Origin: Gammaproteobacteria bacterium
Lineage (GTDB): Bacteria; Pseudomonadota; Gammaproteobacteria; Magnimaribacterales; AG-339-G14
DNA length: 64,000 nt
Reading direction: 5' to 3'
NCBI GenBank assembly: GCA_019652555.1
Contig: BPAJ01000001.1
Span: 124,001 to 188,000, forward strand
Below the pieces are notes generated by a model. That model saw only the letters and a list, made by a program, of their open reading frames with translations. It made no database searches and was not told the origin of the DNA. Shown here in pieces: positions 18,596-27,153 of the stretch (its first letter is position 1; each line of letters begins with the position of its first letter). The translations under genes were made by a program, and so were the position numbers.

Positions 18596-18670
18596 TGGCT
18601 GGGGTGGATGGATTCGAACCATCGCATGGCGGCATCAAAAGCCGCTGCCTTACCGCTTGGCTACACCCCA
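18596..18670 (-). tRNA. tRNA-Gln(TTG)
   Basis: 75 nt on the minus strand with encoded CCA and discriminator G. Acceptor TGGGGTG pairs with CACCCCA; the anticodon loop TTTTGAT gives TTG. Its first 10 bases overlap the 3' end of ispE, whose TAG stop is formed by bases 8-10 of the tRNA. The weak first pair (T-A) is typical of tRNA-Gln. Confidence 0.97.
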
Positions 18671-19476
18671 GAATTAAGCAGTTCATTTAATAAAGGCGAT
18701 TTGTTAATAGTATTAGTAATAACATATGCTAATTTTCTTGGTGCATTATCCATTATTTCCTTTCCCTCTTCAAAAGAATTAATTTTTATGAACAAACTAC
18801 TTCCTGTTCCAGAGATATTTACTTCTTTATTCTCACTCAAAAAGTCAAATGCTTCTCTGACCTGAGGGTAATTAAACAAAACCCACTCTTCAAAAAAGTT
18901 TCCGTTTAACCTATCCTTTTTATTTGAAATTTCCTCCAATGTTACAGCGTTATAGGCATCTTTTGTGGATATTGAACATTCAGGAAATAGAATCATGACT
19001 AGATTTTCTGGGAATTCCTTAGGCTCAATTATCTCTCCTATTCCCGAGACTCTTCCAGACAGACCTTTTAAAAAAAATGGTATATCCGATCCTAAAGATT
19101 TACCCAAATCTACTAACACATCTAAGGATAAATTGAGTTTTGCGAGACTATTTACTGCAAGCATTACAGTTGCCGCATTGGAACTTCCGCCTCCAAGTCC
19201 AGAGCCAAGAGGAATGTTTTTCTCAATTTTTACAGAATAATTAAGTTTGGTATCACAAAAGGACTCAATTTTTTTCAAAGCTTGAGTAACTAAGTTTTCT
19301 TGTTGAGATAACTGAATTTTTGTTGTTGAAACTGATAGTTTATTTGAAGAAGAAATTTCGATTTTGTCTCCCCAATTTAAAAATTGAAAATCTGAATCTA
19401 TATCATGGAAGCCATCCGATCTCTTTCTAATTATTTTCAAAGATAAATTAATTTTTGCTGGAGAACTAAATATCAT
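18661..19476 (-). CDS. ispE: 4-diphosphocytidyl-2-C-methyl-D-erythritol kinase
   Basis: 271 residues. IspE phosphorylates CDP-ME in the non-mevalonate isoprenoid pathway. PAKINLSLKI at the N terminus and PLGSGLGGGSSNAA (ATP loop) identify this GHMP kinase; the C-terminal KSPLLNELL is the usual family ending, followed by NSGV. The last codons and the stop lie inside tRNA-Gln. The start overlaps the lolB 3' end by 11 bases. The lolB-ispE-tRNA-prs order is conserved in gammaproteobacteria. Confidence 0.95.
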   Translation of the reverse strand: MIFSSPAKINLSLKIIRKRSDGFHDIDSDFQFLNWGDKIEISSSNKLSVSTTKIQLSQQENLVTQALKKIESFCDTKLNYSVKIEKNIPLGSGLGGGSSNAATVMLAVNSLAKLNLSLDVLVDLGKSLGSDIPFFLKGLSGRVSGIGEIIEPKEFPENLVMILFPECSISTKDAYNAVTLEEISNKKDRLNGNFFEEWVLFNYPQVREAFDFLSENKEVNISGTGSSLFIKINSFEEGKEIMDNAPRKLAYVITNTINKSPLLNELLNSGV

Positions 19477-19906
19477 TGAGTTTCAGTGACAATCTAAAGT
19501 TTTGAAAATTTCCTTGAATAATTAGACCTGATTTATTTGATAAATGCTTTTTTAGTTTAAGATTTTGCAAAGCAAAATTTTGACATTCGATATTTGTACA
19601 TTTGAAAAAGAACCATTTAAGAAATAACTTAAAATCAGATTCTTTTATGATGTTTTCGTATTTAAAGTTAGTTTTGATTTCTTCATCTTTAAACGAAATT
19701 TTAAAGTCTTTACTCAAACTATCTAAATTCAATTGAATTCTCTTCTCTACGTTACTCACATTTATGGTTCCTGAGAAATATTCAGAATTAGAAGCAAGAG
19801 AAAACTTACCTTTTTTTGAAAAAATATCCTCTTTAATTTCGATTGCGGCACAAGAAAAGAGAAAAAAAACCAAAAAAAGATACCAAGCTAAAAACGATTT
19901 TTTCAT
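19466..19906 (-). CDS. lolB: LolB-like outer-membrane lipoprotein receptor (short)
   Basis: 146 residues, against about 200 in E. coli. LolB takes lipoproteins from LolA and inserts them in the outer membrane. A signal peptide ends in the lipobox LFSC, Cys at residue 19, followed by beta-rich sequence (GKFSLASNSEYFSGTINV) and a C-terminal RLSLKL strand. Sequence similarity alone is weak; the call rests on the lipobox, the beta pattern and position next to ispE and opposite prfA, where lolB lies in E. coli. Confidence 0.72.
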   Translation of the reverse strand: MKKSFLAWYLFLVFFLFSCAAIEIKEDIFSKKGKFSLASNSEYFSGTINVSNVEKRIQLNLDSLSKDFKISFKDEEIKTNFKYENIIKESDFKLFLKWFFFKCTNIECQNFALQNLKLKKHLSNKSGLIIQGNFQNFRLSLKLNDI

Positions 19907-19925
19907 ATGAAAGCAGACTAGATAC

Positions 19926-19931
19926 TATAAT
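19926..19931 (+). promoter_or_regulatory. -10 element giving a probable leaderless prfA transcript
   Basis: A perfect TATAAT ends 7 bases before the prfA ATG at 19939, so transcription would begin at or next to the start codon. A poor -35 (TTCATA, 4 of 6) is present with an 18-base spacer. There is no room for a Shine-Dalgarno. Confidence 0.5.
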
Positions 19932-19938
19932 AGTTTTT

Positions 19939-21030
19939 ATGCTGGAGTCGGTAAAAAAGAAACTAGAAGAAATTCAAATTAAATTTTCCCAAATGGAATC
20001 TGAGCTATCAAAGCCAGAAACAATAGAAAATCAAACTAAGTTCACGTCTATTTCAAAAGAATATTCAAACCTGAAACCTATTGTCGATAGTTTTAGCGAA
20101 TTTAAAACTGTTGAGGAAAATATTGATGAATCTAACCAACTTTTGAGCGATTCGGATAGTGAAATTAGAGCCTTAGCTCAAGAAGAACTAGAAAGTCTCA
20201 AAAATAAAAAAGATTCGTTAGAAGAAAATTTAAAAAAAATGTTGTTACCAAAAGATCCAAATGACGAAAAAAATGCATTTATAGAAATTCGCGCTGGTAC
20301 TGGAGGCGATGAAGCGGGACTGTTTACTGGTGATTTGTTTAGGATGTTTTCCAGACTATCAGAAAGACGTAAATGGCAAATAGAAATCATTAGCTCTAGA
20401 GAAAGCGAAAAAGGAGGTTTCAAAGAAATAGTATCTAAAATTACTGGAAGAGGTGCTTATGGTTTTCTCAAATATGAATCAGGAATACACAGAGTTCAAA
20501 GAGTTCCAGAAACCGAATCACAGGGCAGAATTCATACTTCAGCATGTTCAGTAGCCGTCCTGCCAGAGGCAGATGAACAAGAAAACATAAACATTGATAA
20601 GTCAGAAATTAGAGTTGATACTTTTCGAGCATCTGGAGCAGGAGGACAGCACGTTAATAAAACTGATTCCGCAGTTAGACTGACACATATTCCGTCTGGC
20701 ATCGTTGTTGAGTGTCAGGATGGAAGATCGCAACATAAGAATAAAGAGAAAGCTATGTCTTTACTTCAGAGTAAATTGAATGAGGCAGCCCTAGAAGAAC
20801 AAGCTAAAGAGTTAGACTCTCAAAGAAAGATCATGGTTGGAAGTGGTGATAGGTCAGAAAAAATTAGAACTTATAATTTTCCTCAAAGTAGAGTTACTGA
20901 TCACAGAATAGAATTTTCTATTCATAATTTGGAAGAATTTTTAGATGGTGACATGGAAATTATGCTATCAGCCCTAACAGAAGAGAATGAAGCAAAAAAA
21001 CTTATTAACTTAGAAAATGAACCTGCCTAA
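19939..21030 (+). CDS. prfA: peptide chain release factor 1
   Basis: 363 residues. RF1 terminates translation at UAA and UAG. The codon-recognition PxT tripeptide is P-E-T in RVPETESQGRIHTSA, and the GGQ motif is in SGAGGQHVN. The ATG at 19939 (MLESVKKKLEE) is chosen; the frame is open 32 codons further upstream, but that stretch is antisense to the lolB signal peptide. hemA, normally just upstream of prfA, is absent. prmC follows with a TAATG overlap. Confidence 0.96.
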   Translation: MLESVKKKLEEIQIKFSQMESELSKPETIENQTKFTSISKEYSNLKPIVDSFSEFKTVEENIDESNQLLSDSDSEIRALAQEELESLKNKKDSLEENLKKMLLPKDPNDEKNAFIEIRAGTGGDEAGLFTGDLFRMFSRLSERRKWQIEIISSRESEKGGFKEIVSKITGRGAYGFLKYESGIHRVQRVPETESQGRIHTSACSVAVLPEADEQENINIDKSEIRVDTFRASGAGGQHVNKTDSAVRLTHIPSGIVVECQDGRSQHKNKEKAMSLLQSKLNEAALEEQAKELDSQRKIMVGSGDRSEKIRTYNFPQSRVTDHRIEFSIHNLEEFLDGDMEIMLSALTEENEAKKLINLENEPA

Positions 21031-21839
21031 TGCTTCTCAAGGATAAGTTAATAGAAACTAAAAACAAAATTGACAGTCCTGATGCTGAAATTATTTTTCA
21101 ACATGTTCTCAAAATTGATAAAGCAAAAATTTATTCAGATATTAAAAAAGAAATTAATAAAAAAGATTTAAGCTCCATTGACCTCATAGTCGAAGAGAGA
21201 TTAAAAGGGAAGCCACTGGCTTATTTAATCGGAAAGAAAGGGTTTTGGAAAAATAGTTTTATTGTCACGCCAGATGTCCTTGTTCCGCGTCCAGAAACTG
21301 AAACATTGGTAGATGCAATTCTCAACGAAAATCTACAAGGCAAAACTCTTCTTGAGCTTGGAACAGGGTCTGGAGCTATTTCTATATCTATCGCTCAAGA
21401 AAATAAAGATTGTTTTATCTTTGCAACAGATATTTCTATTAAAAGTATCTTGGTGGCAAAACAAAATGCAGCGAAGTTTTACTGTGAAAACATAATTTTT
21501 TTAAATCACGACTGGAATAATGAATGGCTTTTTCCTCAGGTAGATTATCTAATTTCTAATCCTCCTTATGTAGATAAAGAGGCAACTAGTGGAAAAGAAG
21601 AAGGGATCTGGCATGAACCAGAAATAGCATTATTTTCAAAAGATAAAGGGTTATCTGATTTAAAATTAATCTTATCTAAAGGAAAAAAATTTTTAAATGA
21701 AAGTGGTAAAGTTTATTTAGAACATGCTCCAGATCAATACGAAGAATTAAATAAATTTGCCATGGAAAATGGGTATCTTAATTTTTCTAATTTAAATGAT
21801 TTAAATGGAGATAAAAGAGTTTCGATTTATCAATGTTAA
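21030..21839 (+). CDS. prmC: release factor glutamine methyltransferase PrmC (HemK)
   Basis: 269 residues. PrmC methylates the Gln of the GGQ motif in RF1 and RF2. The N-terminal helical domain (~1-75) contains the PLAYLIGKKGFW and VLVPRPETE motifs, the SAM loop LELGTGSGAISI is at ~105, and the catalytic NPPY (ISNPPYVD) follows. It directly follows its substrate gene prfA with a one-base overlap. Confidence 0.96.
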   Translation: MLLKDKLIETKNKIDSPDAEIIFQHVLKIDKAKIYSDIKKEINKKDLSSIDLIVEERLKGKPLAYLIGKKGFWKNSFIVTPDVLVPRPETETLVDAILNENLQGKTLLELGTGSGAISISIAQENKDCFIFATDISIKSILVAKQNAAKFYCENIIFLNHDWNNEWLFPQVDYLISNPPYVDKEATSGKEEGIWHEPEIALFSKDKGLSDLKLILSKGKKFLNESGKVYLEHAPDQYEELNKFAMENGYLNFSNLNDLNGDKRVSIYQC

Positions 21840-22570
21840 AAGAAGAATTATTAAGATATAGCAGACATATTATGTTGCCTGAAATAGACATTGAAGGGCA
21901 GAAAAAAATTAATGATATGTCGTTGGCATTTATAGGCATGGGTGGCTTGGGATGCTCTGCCTCTCTTTATTCAGCTCTATCTGGATTCGGTAAAATCAAA
22001 ATAATAGACTTTGACTTTGTAGAAGCTTCAAACTTACAAAGGCAAATTCTTTTTGATGAAAATGACTTATCAAAAAACAAAGCCACTACCTCAGTAAAAA
22101 AATTATCTCAATTGAATCCTTTTGTTGAGCTAACAGGATTAGAGGAAAAAGTTGATTCTGCAAATATCGAGTATCTTCTGAGGGATTCAGAAATAATTCT
22201 TGATTGCTCTGATAATTTTGAAACAAGAAAAGCTGTAAATAGATATTGCGTAAAACATAACAAAATTCTTATTTCTGGATCTTCTATCGCTTGGAAAGGA
22301 CAATTGGGCTGCTTTGATTTAAGAGATTCTATGAATTCCTGCTATGAGTGTTTATTTGAAGATCTTGAGAACGAAGATTTATCATGCAGAGAGTCTGCGA
22401 TTGCTTCTCCGTTAGTTGGAGCCATAGGCTCTTTAATGGCAATTGAAGTGATAAAAGCGACTATAGAAAAAAATTTTGAATCATATTTTATGATTTTTGA
22501 TTCGTTGAAAGGAATTTTTAAAAGAGTTGATATTCATAAAAATCCAGAATGCAGGATCTGTCGAATCTAA
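21833..22570 (+). CDS. MoeB/ThiF/HesA-family ubiquitin-like activating (E1-type) enzyme
   Basis: 245 residues. This family adenylates the C-terminal glycine of MoaD or ThiS for molybdopterin or thiazole synthesis. RYSRHIMLPEID is at the N terminus, GMGGLGCSAS is the nucleotide loop, the RQILF segment and LDCSDNFETR follow, and two CxxC pairs (CYEC, CRIC) form a zinc site. The prfA-prmC-moeB order occurs in other gammaproteobacteria. No MoaD, ThiS or other partner is in the window, so the pathway is unresolved. It overlaps prmC by 7 bases. Confidence 0.88.
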   Translation: MLKEELLRYSRHIMLPEIDIEGQKKINDMSLAFIGMGGLGCSASLYSALSGFGKIKIIDFDFVEASNLQRQILFDENDLSKNKATTSVKKLSQLNPFVELTGLEEKVDSANIEYLLRDSEIILDCSDNFETRKAVNRYCVKHNKILISGSSIAWKGQLGCFDLRDSMNSCYECLFEDLENEDLSCRESAIASPLVGAIGSLMAIEVIKATIEKNFESYFMIFDSLKGIFKRVDIHKNPECRICRI

Positions 22571-22573
22571 ATC

Positions 22574-23629
22574 ATGTTTAAAGGCTATATAGAAGGTTAT
22601 TACTCTAGGAGATTACCTATTGATGCGTTTAAAGACTTAAAAACACCAATTTCTCATTATTTTTATGGACCAAAAGAAGATATTTATTTGCGTCATCGAT
22701 GGAAAGAACTTGATAAAAATCTCAAAAGAAGAATTCTTCCAAAAAAAATCAAGCAAGTTTATTGCGTTTCTCCTACTTCAGAATTTTTTGAAGATATTGA
22801 AAAAAATTTAAAACTTTTGAAAACAAAATTATCTCATGCTCTTGAGAAGGCAGGCTTTGATGAAATAGCAATTTTCTTTGATGACATTGATATAACTAAT
22901 TTTGGTCAGGAAGCGGCAGACAAAGATTTGGGAAAAAAACATGCAGAAGTTTTAAATGAAGTTTCTGTGCACTTTCCAAAACAAAAAAATATCTGGTTTT
23001 GTCCGTCAATTTATAATTTATCTTTGTCAAAAGGGATATTTGATGAAGGATATTTAGGAGGGCTAAAAGAAAATTTAAATAAGCACGTAGTTATTTTTTG
23101 GACAGGTGATAACGTTATTAGTGAAAGGATTAATAATTCATCTCTAAAGTCAATTCAAAATTTTTTTAAAAATCCTTTAGCCATTTGGGATAATTTTTAT
23201 GCAAATGATTATTGCCCAAGTAGACTGTTTTTAGGCCCCTTAAAAGGAAGGTCTTTAAACAAATCAATAGTTGGACACTTTCTTAATGGAACTGGTTTAA
23301 AAGAAACAGACAAATTTTTATTAAATTATTTATTTAACCCGAAGCAGAAAGTTCCATATTTACCAAAAGAATTAAAACCAATCTTCTCTGATCCGTTTAA
23401 GAAGTTAAACGAAAAGGAATTACAGCGCGCTTTAAATATCAGTAAAAAATCAATTCGATTTATTTTTGAAAACCCTCTTGATGAAATTTTATTGGAATGG
23501 AAACCATTTTTAATGTCTTCTTTAAACGATATAAAACTTTTTCATTTAGAATCAAAAAAAGAGGTTGAAGGATTTCTTGAGCGAAGATATTCTCCTTTAT
23601 TCGTAAAGGGTTTAACAAAAAAAAGGTGA
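22574..23629 (+). CDS. GH84-family beta-N-acetylglucosaminidase (O-GlcNAcase-like)
   Basis: 351 residues, consistent with a lone GH84 catalytic barrel. GYIEGYYSRR at the N terminus, YFYGPKEDIYLRHRW (~29-43), the catalytic Asp pair FFDDIDI (D103-D104), FCPSIY (~142-147), VIFWTGDNV (~173-181) and IWDNFYANDYCPSRLFLGP (~204-222) parallel the active site of human O-GlcNAcase, where the Asp pair is 174/175 and N280/D285 lie in the WDN-NDY segment. The enzyme class removes beta-GlcNAc by substrate-assisted catalysis. No signal peptide is visible, so it appears cytoplasmic, unlike secreted clostridial enzymes. The physiological substrate is unknown; cell-wall GlcNAc recycling is one possibility. Confidence 0.82.
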   Translation: MFKGYIEGYYSRRLPIDAFKDLKTPISHYFYGPKEDIYLRHRWKELDKNLKRRILPKKIKQVYCVSPTSEFFEDIEKNLKLLKTKLSHALEKAGFDEIAIFFDDIDITNFGQEAADKDLGKKHAEVLNEVSVHFPKQKNIWFCPSIYNLSLSKGIFDEGYLGGLKENLNKHVVIFWTGDNVISERINNSSLKSIQNFFKNPLAIWDNFYANDYCPSRLFLGPLKGRSLNKSIVGHFLNGTGLKETDKFLLNYLFNPKQKVPYLPKELKPIFSDPFKKLNEKELQRALNISKKSIRFIFENPLDEILLEWKPFLMSSLNDIKLFHLESKKEVEGFLERRYSPLFVKGLTKKR

Positions 23630-23633
23630 GATT

Positions 23634-25250
23634 ATGTTAGGAAATATGATGAATGAACAACTTCTTATTTCAGGAGTTTTAGAACATGCTATAAAAAATA
23701 ACGCCAATACCGAAATAGTAAGCAACACTGTAGAAGGAGGCATACACAGATATACCATTAAAGACTCCGCAAAAAGATCAAAGAAATTGGCCAATGCTTT
23801 GCTTAATTTAAGTATTAAAGAGGGGGATATAATTGCCACAATGGCGGTAAACAGTTATCGCCATTTAGAACTTTATTTTGGCATTTCCGGATTGGGAGCT
23901 GTTCTTCATACTCTTAATCCTAGATTATTTCCAGACGACATTAAATACATTGTTAATCATGCCGAAGATAAATATATCTTCGTTGATGCGCCTTTCTTAC
24001 CAATTATAGAAAATGTCATTTCTGACCTTAAAACAGTTAAAGGAATTGTGGTACTTACTGATAAGGAGCACATGCCATCTTCATCAATTAAAAATCTCAT
24101 TTGTTATGAAGATCTTATTGCTGATGAATCTGAAGAAATAGTTTGGCCTGAGTTTGATGAGAATACAGCATCATCATTGTGTTATACGTCTGGTACAACT
24201 GGAAATCCTAAGGGAGTTCTTTATTCTCACAGATCTACAGTTTTACATGCTTGGTATGCTACTGCTGGGAATGCAATGAATTTAACTTCTGAAACTGTTT
24301 TGCTTCCTGTAGTACCAATGTTTCATGTCAACGCGTGGGGAATTCCATATGCTTCATTTATGTATGGCGCCAAAATGGTTTTTCCAGGCCCCTTCACTGA
24401 TGGTGAATCAATTTGTAATTTAATTACTTCTGAAAAAGTAAATCAGCTTATGGGAGTTCCTACTGTATGGCTTGACTTACTGAATTACACTGAGAAGAAC
24501 AATATCAAACTTGAGTCTGTAAATAGTGTTTTAGTTGGCGGTTCTGCCGCTCCAAAAGCAATGATTAAAGCCTTTCAAGAGAAACATGATTGCTTTTTAC
24601 TTCATGGTTGGGGTATGACAGAAATGAGTCCGCTTGGGACACTCAATTCCTATACTCCAGAGATGGATGGCATGGATCTTGAAGAAAGATATGAAATTCA
24701 AACAAGCCAAGGTAGGGCAGTTTACGGTTGTTCAATGAAAATAATAAATGATGAAGGTAAGGTTCTTCCTAATGATGGAAAAACGTTTGGGAGACTTATG
24801 GTCAAAGGACCTGCAATTATTGAACGATACTTTAAGTCTAATGAGACAGCTCTGGAAGATGGTTGGTTTGATACGGGAGATGTTGCAACGATAGATACTC
24901 ATGGCTACATGAGAATAGTCGATAGAAGTAAAGATGTTATTAAATCTGGAGGAGAGTGGATTAGTTCTATTGATCTAGAAAATACGGCAGTTGGACATCC
25001 GGGAGTAGCAGAGGCATGTGTTGTTGGAGTTGCTCATGCCAAATGGGATGAAAGACCTTTATTGTTTATTGTAAAAAATGGCTTGGAAGAATGTGATAAA
25101 GATTCAGTATTGGATTACCTTTCTGATAAAGTAGCCAAGTGGTGGCTTCCTGATGACGTTATCTTTCTAGATGAACTTCCTCACGGAGCAACAGGGAAAC
25201 TTCTCAAGACAGGTTTGCGAGAAGACTACAAAAATCATTTAATGAAATAA
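23634..25250 (+). CDS. fatty acyl-CoA ligase (AMP-forming, AlkK-like)
   Basis: 538 residues, full length. It would activate a fatty acid to acyl-CoA through an acyl-adenylate. P-loop [11 protein letters not shown] (~183-193), GWGMTEMSP (adenylate site, ~325), the DTGDVA segment and [15 protein letters not shown] hinge, and the C-terminal TGKLLK catalytic Lys are all present. The N terminus [13 protein letters not shown] resembles medium-chain ligases. A GGTGAG site precedes the ATG. A MaoC hydratase follows 18 bases later, suggesting a shared acyl-CoA role; chain length cannot be read from sequence. Confidence 0.9.
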   Translation: MLGNMMNEQLLISGVLEHAIKNNANTEIVSNTVEGGIHRYTIKDSAKRSKKLANALLNLSIKEGDIIATMAVNSYRHLELYFGISGLGAVLHTLNPRLFPDDIKYIVNHAEDKYIFVDAPFLPIIENVISDLKTVKGIVVLTDKEHMPSSSIKNLICYEDLIADESEEIVWPEFDENTASSLCYTSGTTGNPKGVLYSHRSTVLHAWYATAGNAMNLTSETVLLPVVPMFHVNAWGIPYASFMYGAKMVFPGPFTDGESICNLITSEKVNQLMGVPTVWLDLLNYTEKNNIKLESVNSVLVGGSAAPKAMIKAFQEKHDCFLLHGWGMTEMSPLGTLNSYTPEMDGMDLEERYEIQTSQGRAVYGCSMKIINDEGKVLPNDGKTFGRLMVKGPAIIERYFKSNETALEDGWFDTGDVATIDTHGYMRIVDRSKDVIKSGGEWISSIDLENTAVGHPGVAEACVVGVAHAKWDERPLLFIVKNGLEECDKDSVLDYLSDKVAKWWLPDDVIFLDELPHGATGKLLKTGLREDYKNHLMK

Positions 25251-25268
25251 AAAAATAAGGAGAAAACA

Positions 25269-25721
25269 ATGGCTGGATTAGTACCTGCAGACACTTTAAA
25301 AGATTACATTGGTAAAGATATGGGGGCTTCTGATTGGTTAAAAGTCGATCAAGATAGAATAAATCAATTTGCTGATGCAACGAATGACCATCAATTCATT
25401 CATATCGATTCAGAAAAAGCTACACCACTTTTTGGCTCAACAATAGCTCATGGATTCTTATCCCTCTCGTTGATGGCTGGGTTGCCAGCTCCTCAAGTTG
25501 CTCCTGAGGGTATGACCATGGTTTTTAATTATGGACTTGATAAAGTTCGATTTTTAACTCCTGTTAATGTGGGTTCAAAAGTAAGGACTAAATCAACACT
25601 TTTATCTGTTGATGATAAAGGTGATGGAAGATATCTTTTAAAATACGAAGTTGTGATGGAGATAGAAGGTCAAGAAAAACCTGCTTATGTTGCAGAGTCT
25701 TTATCTATGTTTATTACTTAG
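25269..25721 (+). CDS. MaoC-family (R)-enoyl-CoA hydratase
   Basis: 150 residues, one hot-dog domain. The catalytic hydratase-2 motif is present: FADATNDHQFIHID followed by the FGSTIAHGFLSLSL helix. Such enzymes hydrate trans-enoyl-CoA to (R)-3-hydroxyacyl-CoA. AAGGAG at 25257-25262 is a good ribosome site. It follows an acyl-CoA ligase. Its 3' end overlaps the convergent gatB end by 8 bases. Confidence 0.9.
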   Translation: MAGLVPADTLKDYIGKDMGASDWLKVDQDRINQFADATNDHQFIHIDSEKATPLFGSTIAHGFLSLSLMAGLPAPQVAPEGMTMVFNYGLDKVRFLTPVNVGSKVRTKSTLLSVDDKGDGRYLLKYEVVMEIEGQEKPAYVAESLSMFIT

Positions 25722-27153
25722 ATAATTTATCCTTTAAAAGTTTATTTACTACTTGTGGGCTTGCACTGCCCGAAGTTTTTTTCATAACTTGACCAACGAA
25801 AAAGCCTTGCAATCTATCTTTGCCTGATTTTAGCTGCTCAAATTGTTTTTGATTTTCAGAAATCACCTCATCAAGGATTTTTTCAATTTCATCATCATTA
25901 GAAATTTGTTCTAAACCTTCTTTCTGAATGAGCTCTTGTATTTCTCCTCCTTCACTCCATACAATCTCAAGAAGTTTTTTTGCAGAAGGGCCAGAAATTT
26001 TTTGATCTTCAATATTTTGAATTATCTCTGCAATGTGCTTTGGATTTACTTTAGATTCAGAAATGTTTGTGTCATTTTTATTAAGCAATGCAAATAAGTC
26101 TCCAGTGATCCAATTTACGGCATTTTTAGGAGATACTTCATAAGACAATACCTCTTCAAAAAAGGATGCAGTTTCTTTATTTATTGTTACAAGCTCAGCA
26201 TTGTCATCTGATAGTTCGTAAGAGTTCATGAACCTTTCTTTCATAATTTCTGGTAATTCAGGCAGATTTTTTCTCACATCGTTAATTTGATCTTTTGAGA
26301 TTTTTATTGGAATTAAATCTGGTTCTGGAAAGTAGCGGTAGTCATTGGCTTCCTCTTTAGAACGCATGGATCGCGTAAGATTTTTTTTAGAATCATACAA
26401 TCTAGTTTCTTGAATAATTTCTTCTCCCTTTTCAAGCTCTTTAATTTGTCTATCTATTTCAAAAATAATTGCTTTTTCAACAAATTTGAAAGAATTTATA
26501 TTTTTTAATTCAGTTCTTGTACCTAGTTTTTGATCATCGGGCCTTTTAACAGACACATTAGCGTCGCATCTCATAGATCCTTGCGACATGTCGCCATCTG
26601 AGATTCCCAAGAAAGTAACAATACTGTGTATTTTTTTTAAATACTCAACCGCTTCCTCAGCAGAACTAAGATCAGGCTCAGAGACTATTTCCAATAAGCA
26701 AGTTCCAGCTCTATTCAAATCTATTGCAGAGTTATTGCTGTACAAGTCATGGATTGATTTTCCTGCATCTTCTTCAAGATGAGCTCTAGTAACACCAATA
26801 ATTTTTGATTTATCACCAAGTTTTATTTCAACACTTCCTTTTCCGACTATAGGATCATCTAATTGACTTATTTGGTAACCCTTAGGTAAGTCAGGATAAA
26901 AGTAATTTTTTCTTGCAAAAATTACCTTTTCAGATATTTCGGCGTTTATTGCACAACCAAACTTTAATGCATGAGAAATCGCTTCCTTATTTAATACTGG
27001 CAGTACACCAGGAAGCCCTAAGTCAATTTCACTAGCTTGAGTATTTGGATCAGCACCAAAAGCTATTGGTGAAGAGGAAAAAAGTTTTGTTCTGGTTGCA
27101 AGTTGCACATGAACTTCCAATCCAATAACAGGCTGCCAATTATTTAAACTCAT
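25714..27153 (-). CDS. gatB: Asp-tRNA(Asn)/Glu-tRNA(Gln) amidotransferase subunit B
   Basis: 479 residues. GatB binds the mischarged tRNA and, with GatA and GatC, converts Glu-tRNA(Gln) or Asp-tRNA(Asn) to the amide form. VIGLEVHVQLATRTKLF at the N terminus, GLPGVLPVLN, DLPKGYQISQ, SMRCDANVSV and RYFPEPDL are family motifs, and a C-terminal YqeY-like helical domain ends the protein. It overlaps gatA by 14 bases. Confidence 0.97.
   Translation of the reverse strand: MSLNNWQPVIGLEVHVQLATRTKLFSSSPIAFGADPNTQASEIDLGLPGVLPVLNKEAISHALKFGCAINAEISEKVIFARKNYFYPDLPKGYQISQLDDPIVGKGSVEIKLGDKSKIIGVTRAHLEEDAGKSIHDLYSNNSAIDLNRAGTCLLEIVSEPDLSSAEEAVEYLKKIHSIVTFLGISDGDMSQGSMRCDANVSVKRPDDQKLGTRTELKNINSFKFVEKAIIFEIDRQIKELEKGEEIIQETRLYDSKKNLTRSMRSKEEANDYRYFPEPDLIPIKISKDQINDVRKNLPELPEIMKERFMNSYELSDDNAELVTINKETASFFEEVLSYEVSPKNAVNWITGDLFALLNKNDTNISESKVNPKHIAEIIQNIEDQKISGPSAKKLLEIVWSEGGEIQELIQKEGLEQISNDDEIEKILDEVISENQKQFEQLKSGKDRLQGFFVGQVMKKTSGSASPQVVNKLLKDKLSK

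Noticed and set aside
18587-18622. Upstream start of prs
   Set aside because: The added codons lie in tRNA-Gln sequence and do not resemble Prs.
19843-19938. Upstream start of prfA
   Set aside because: The 32 extra codons are antisense to the lolB signal peptide and basic; RF1 begins at the ATG at 19939.
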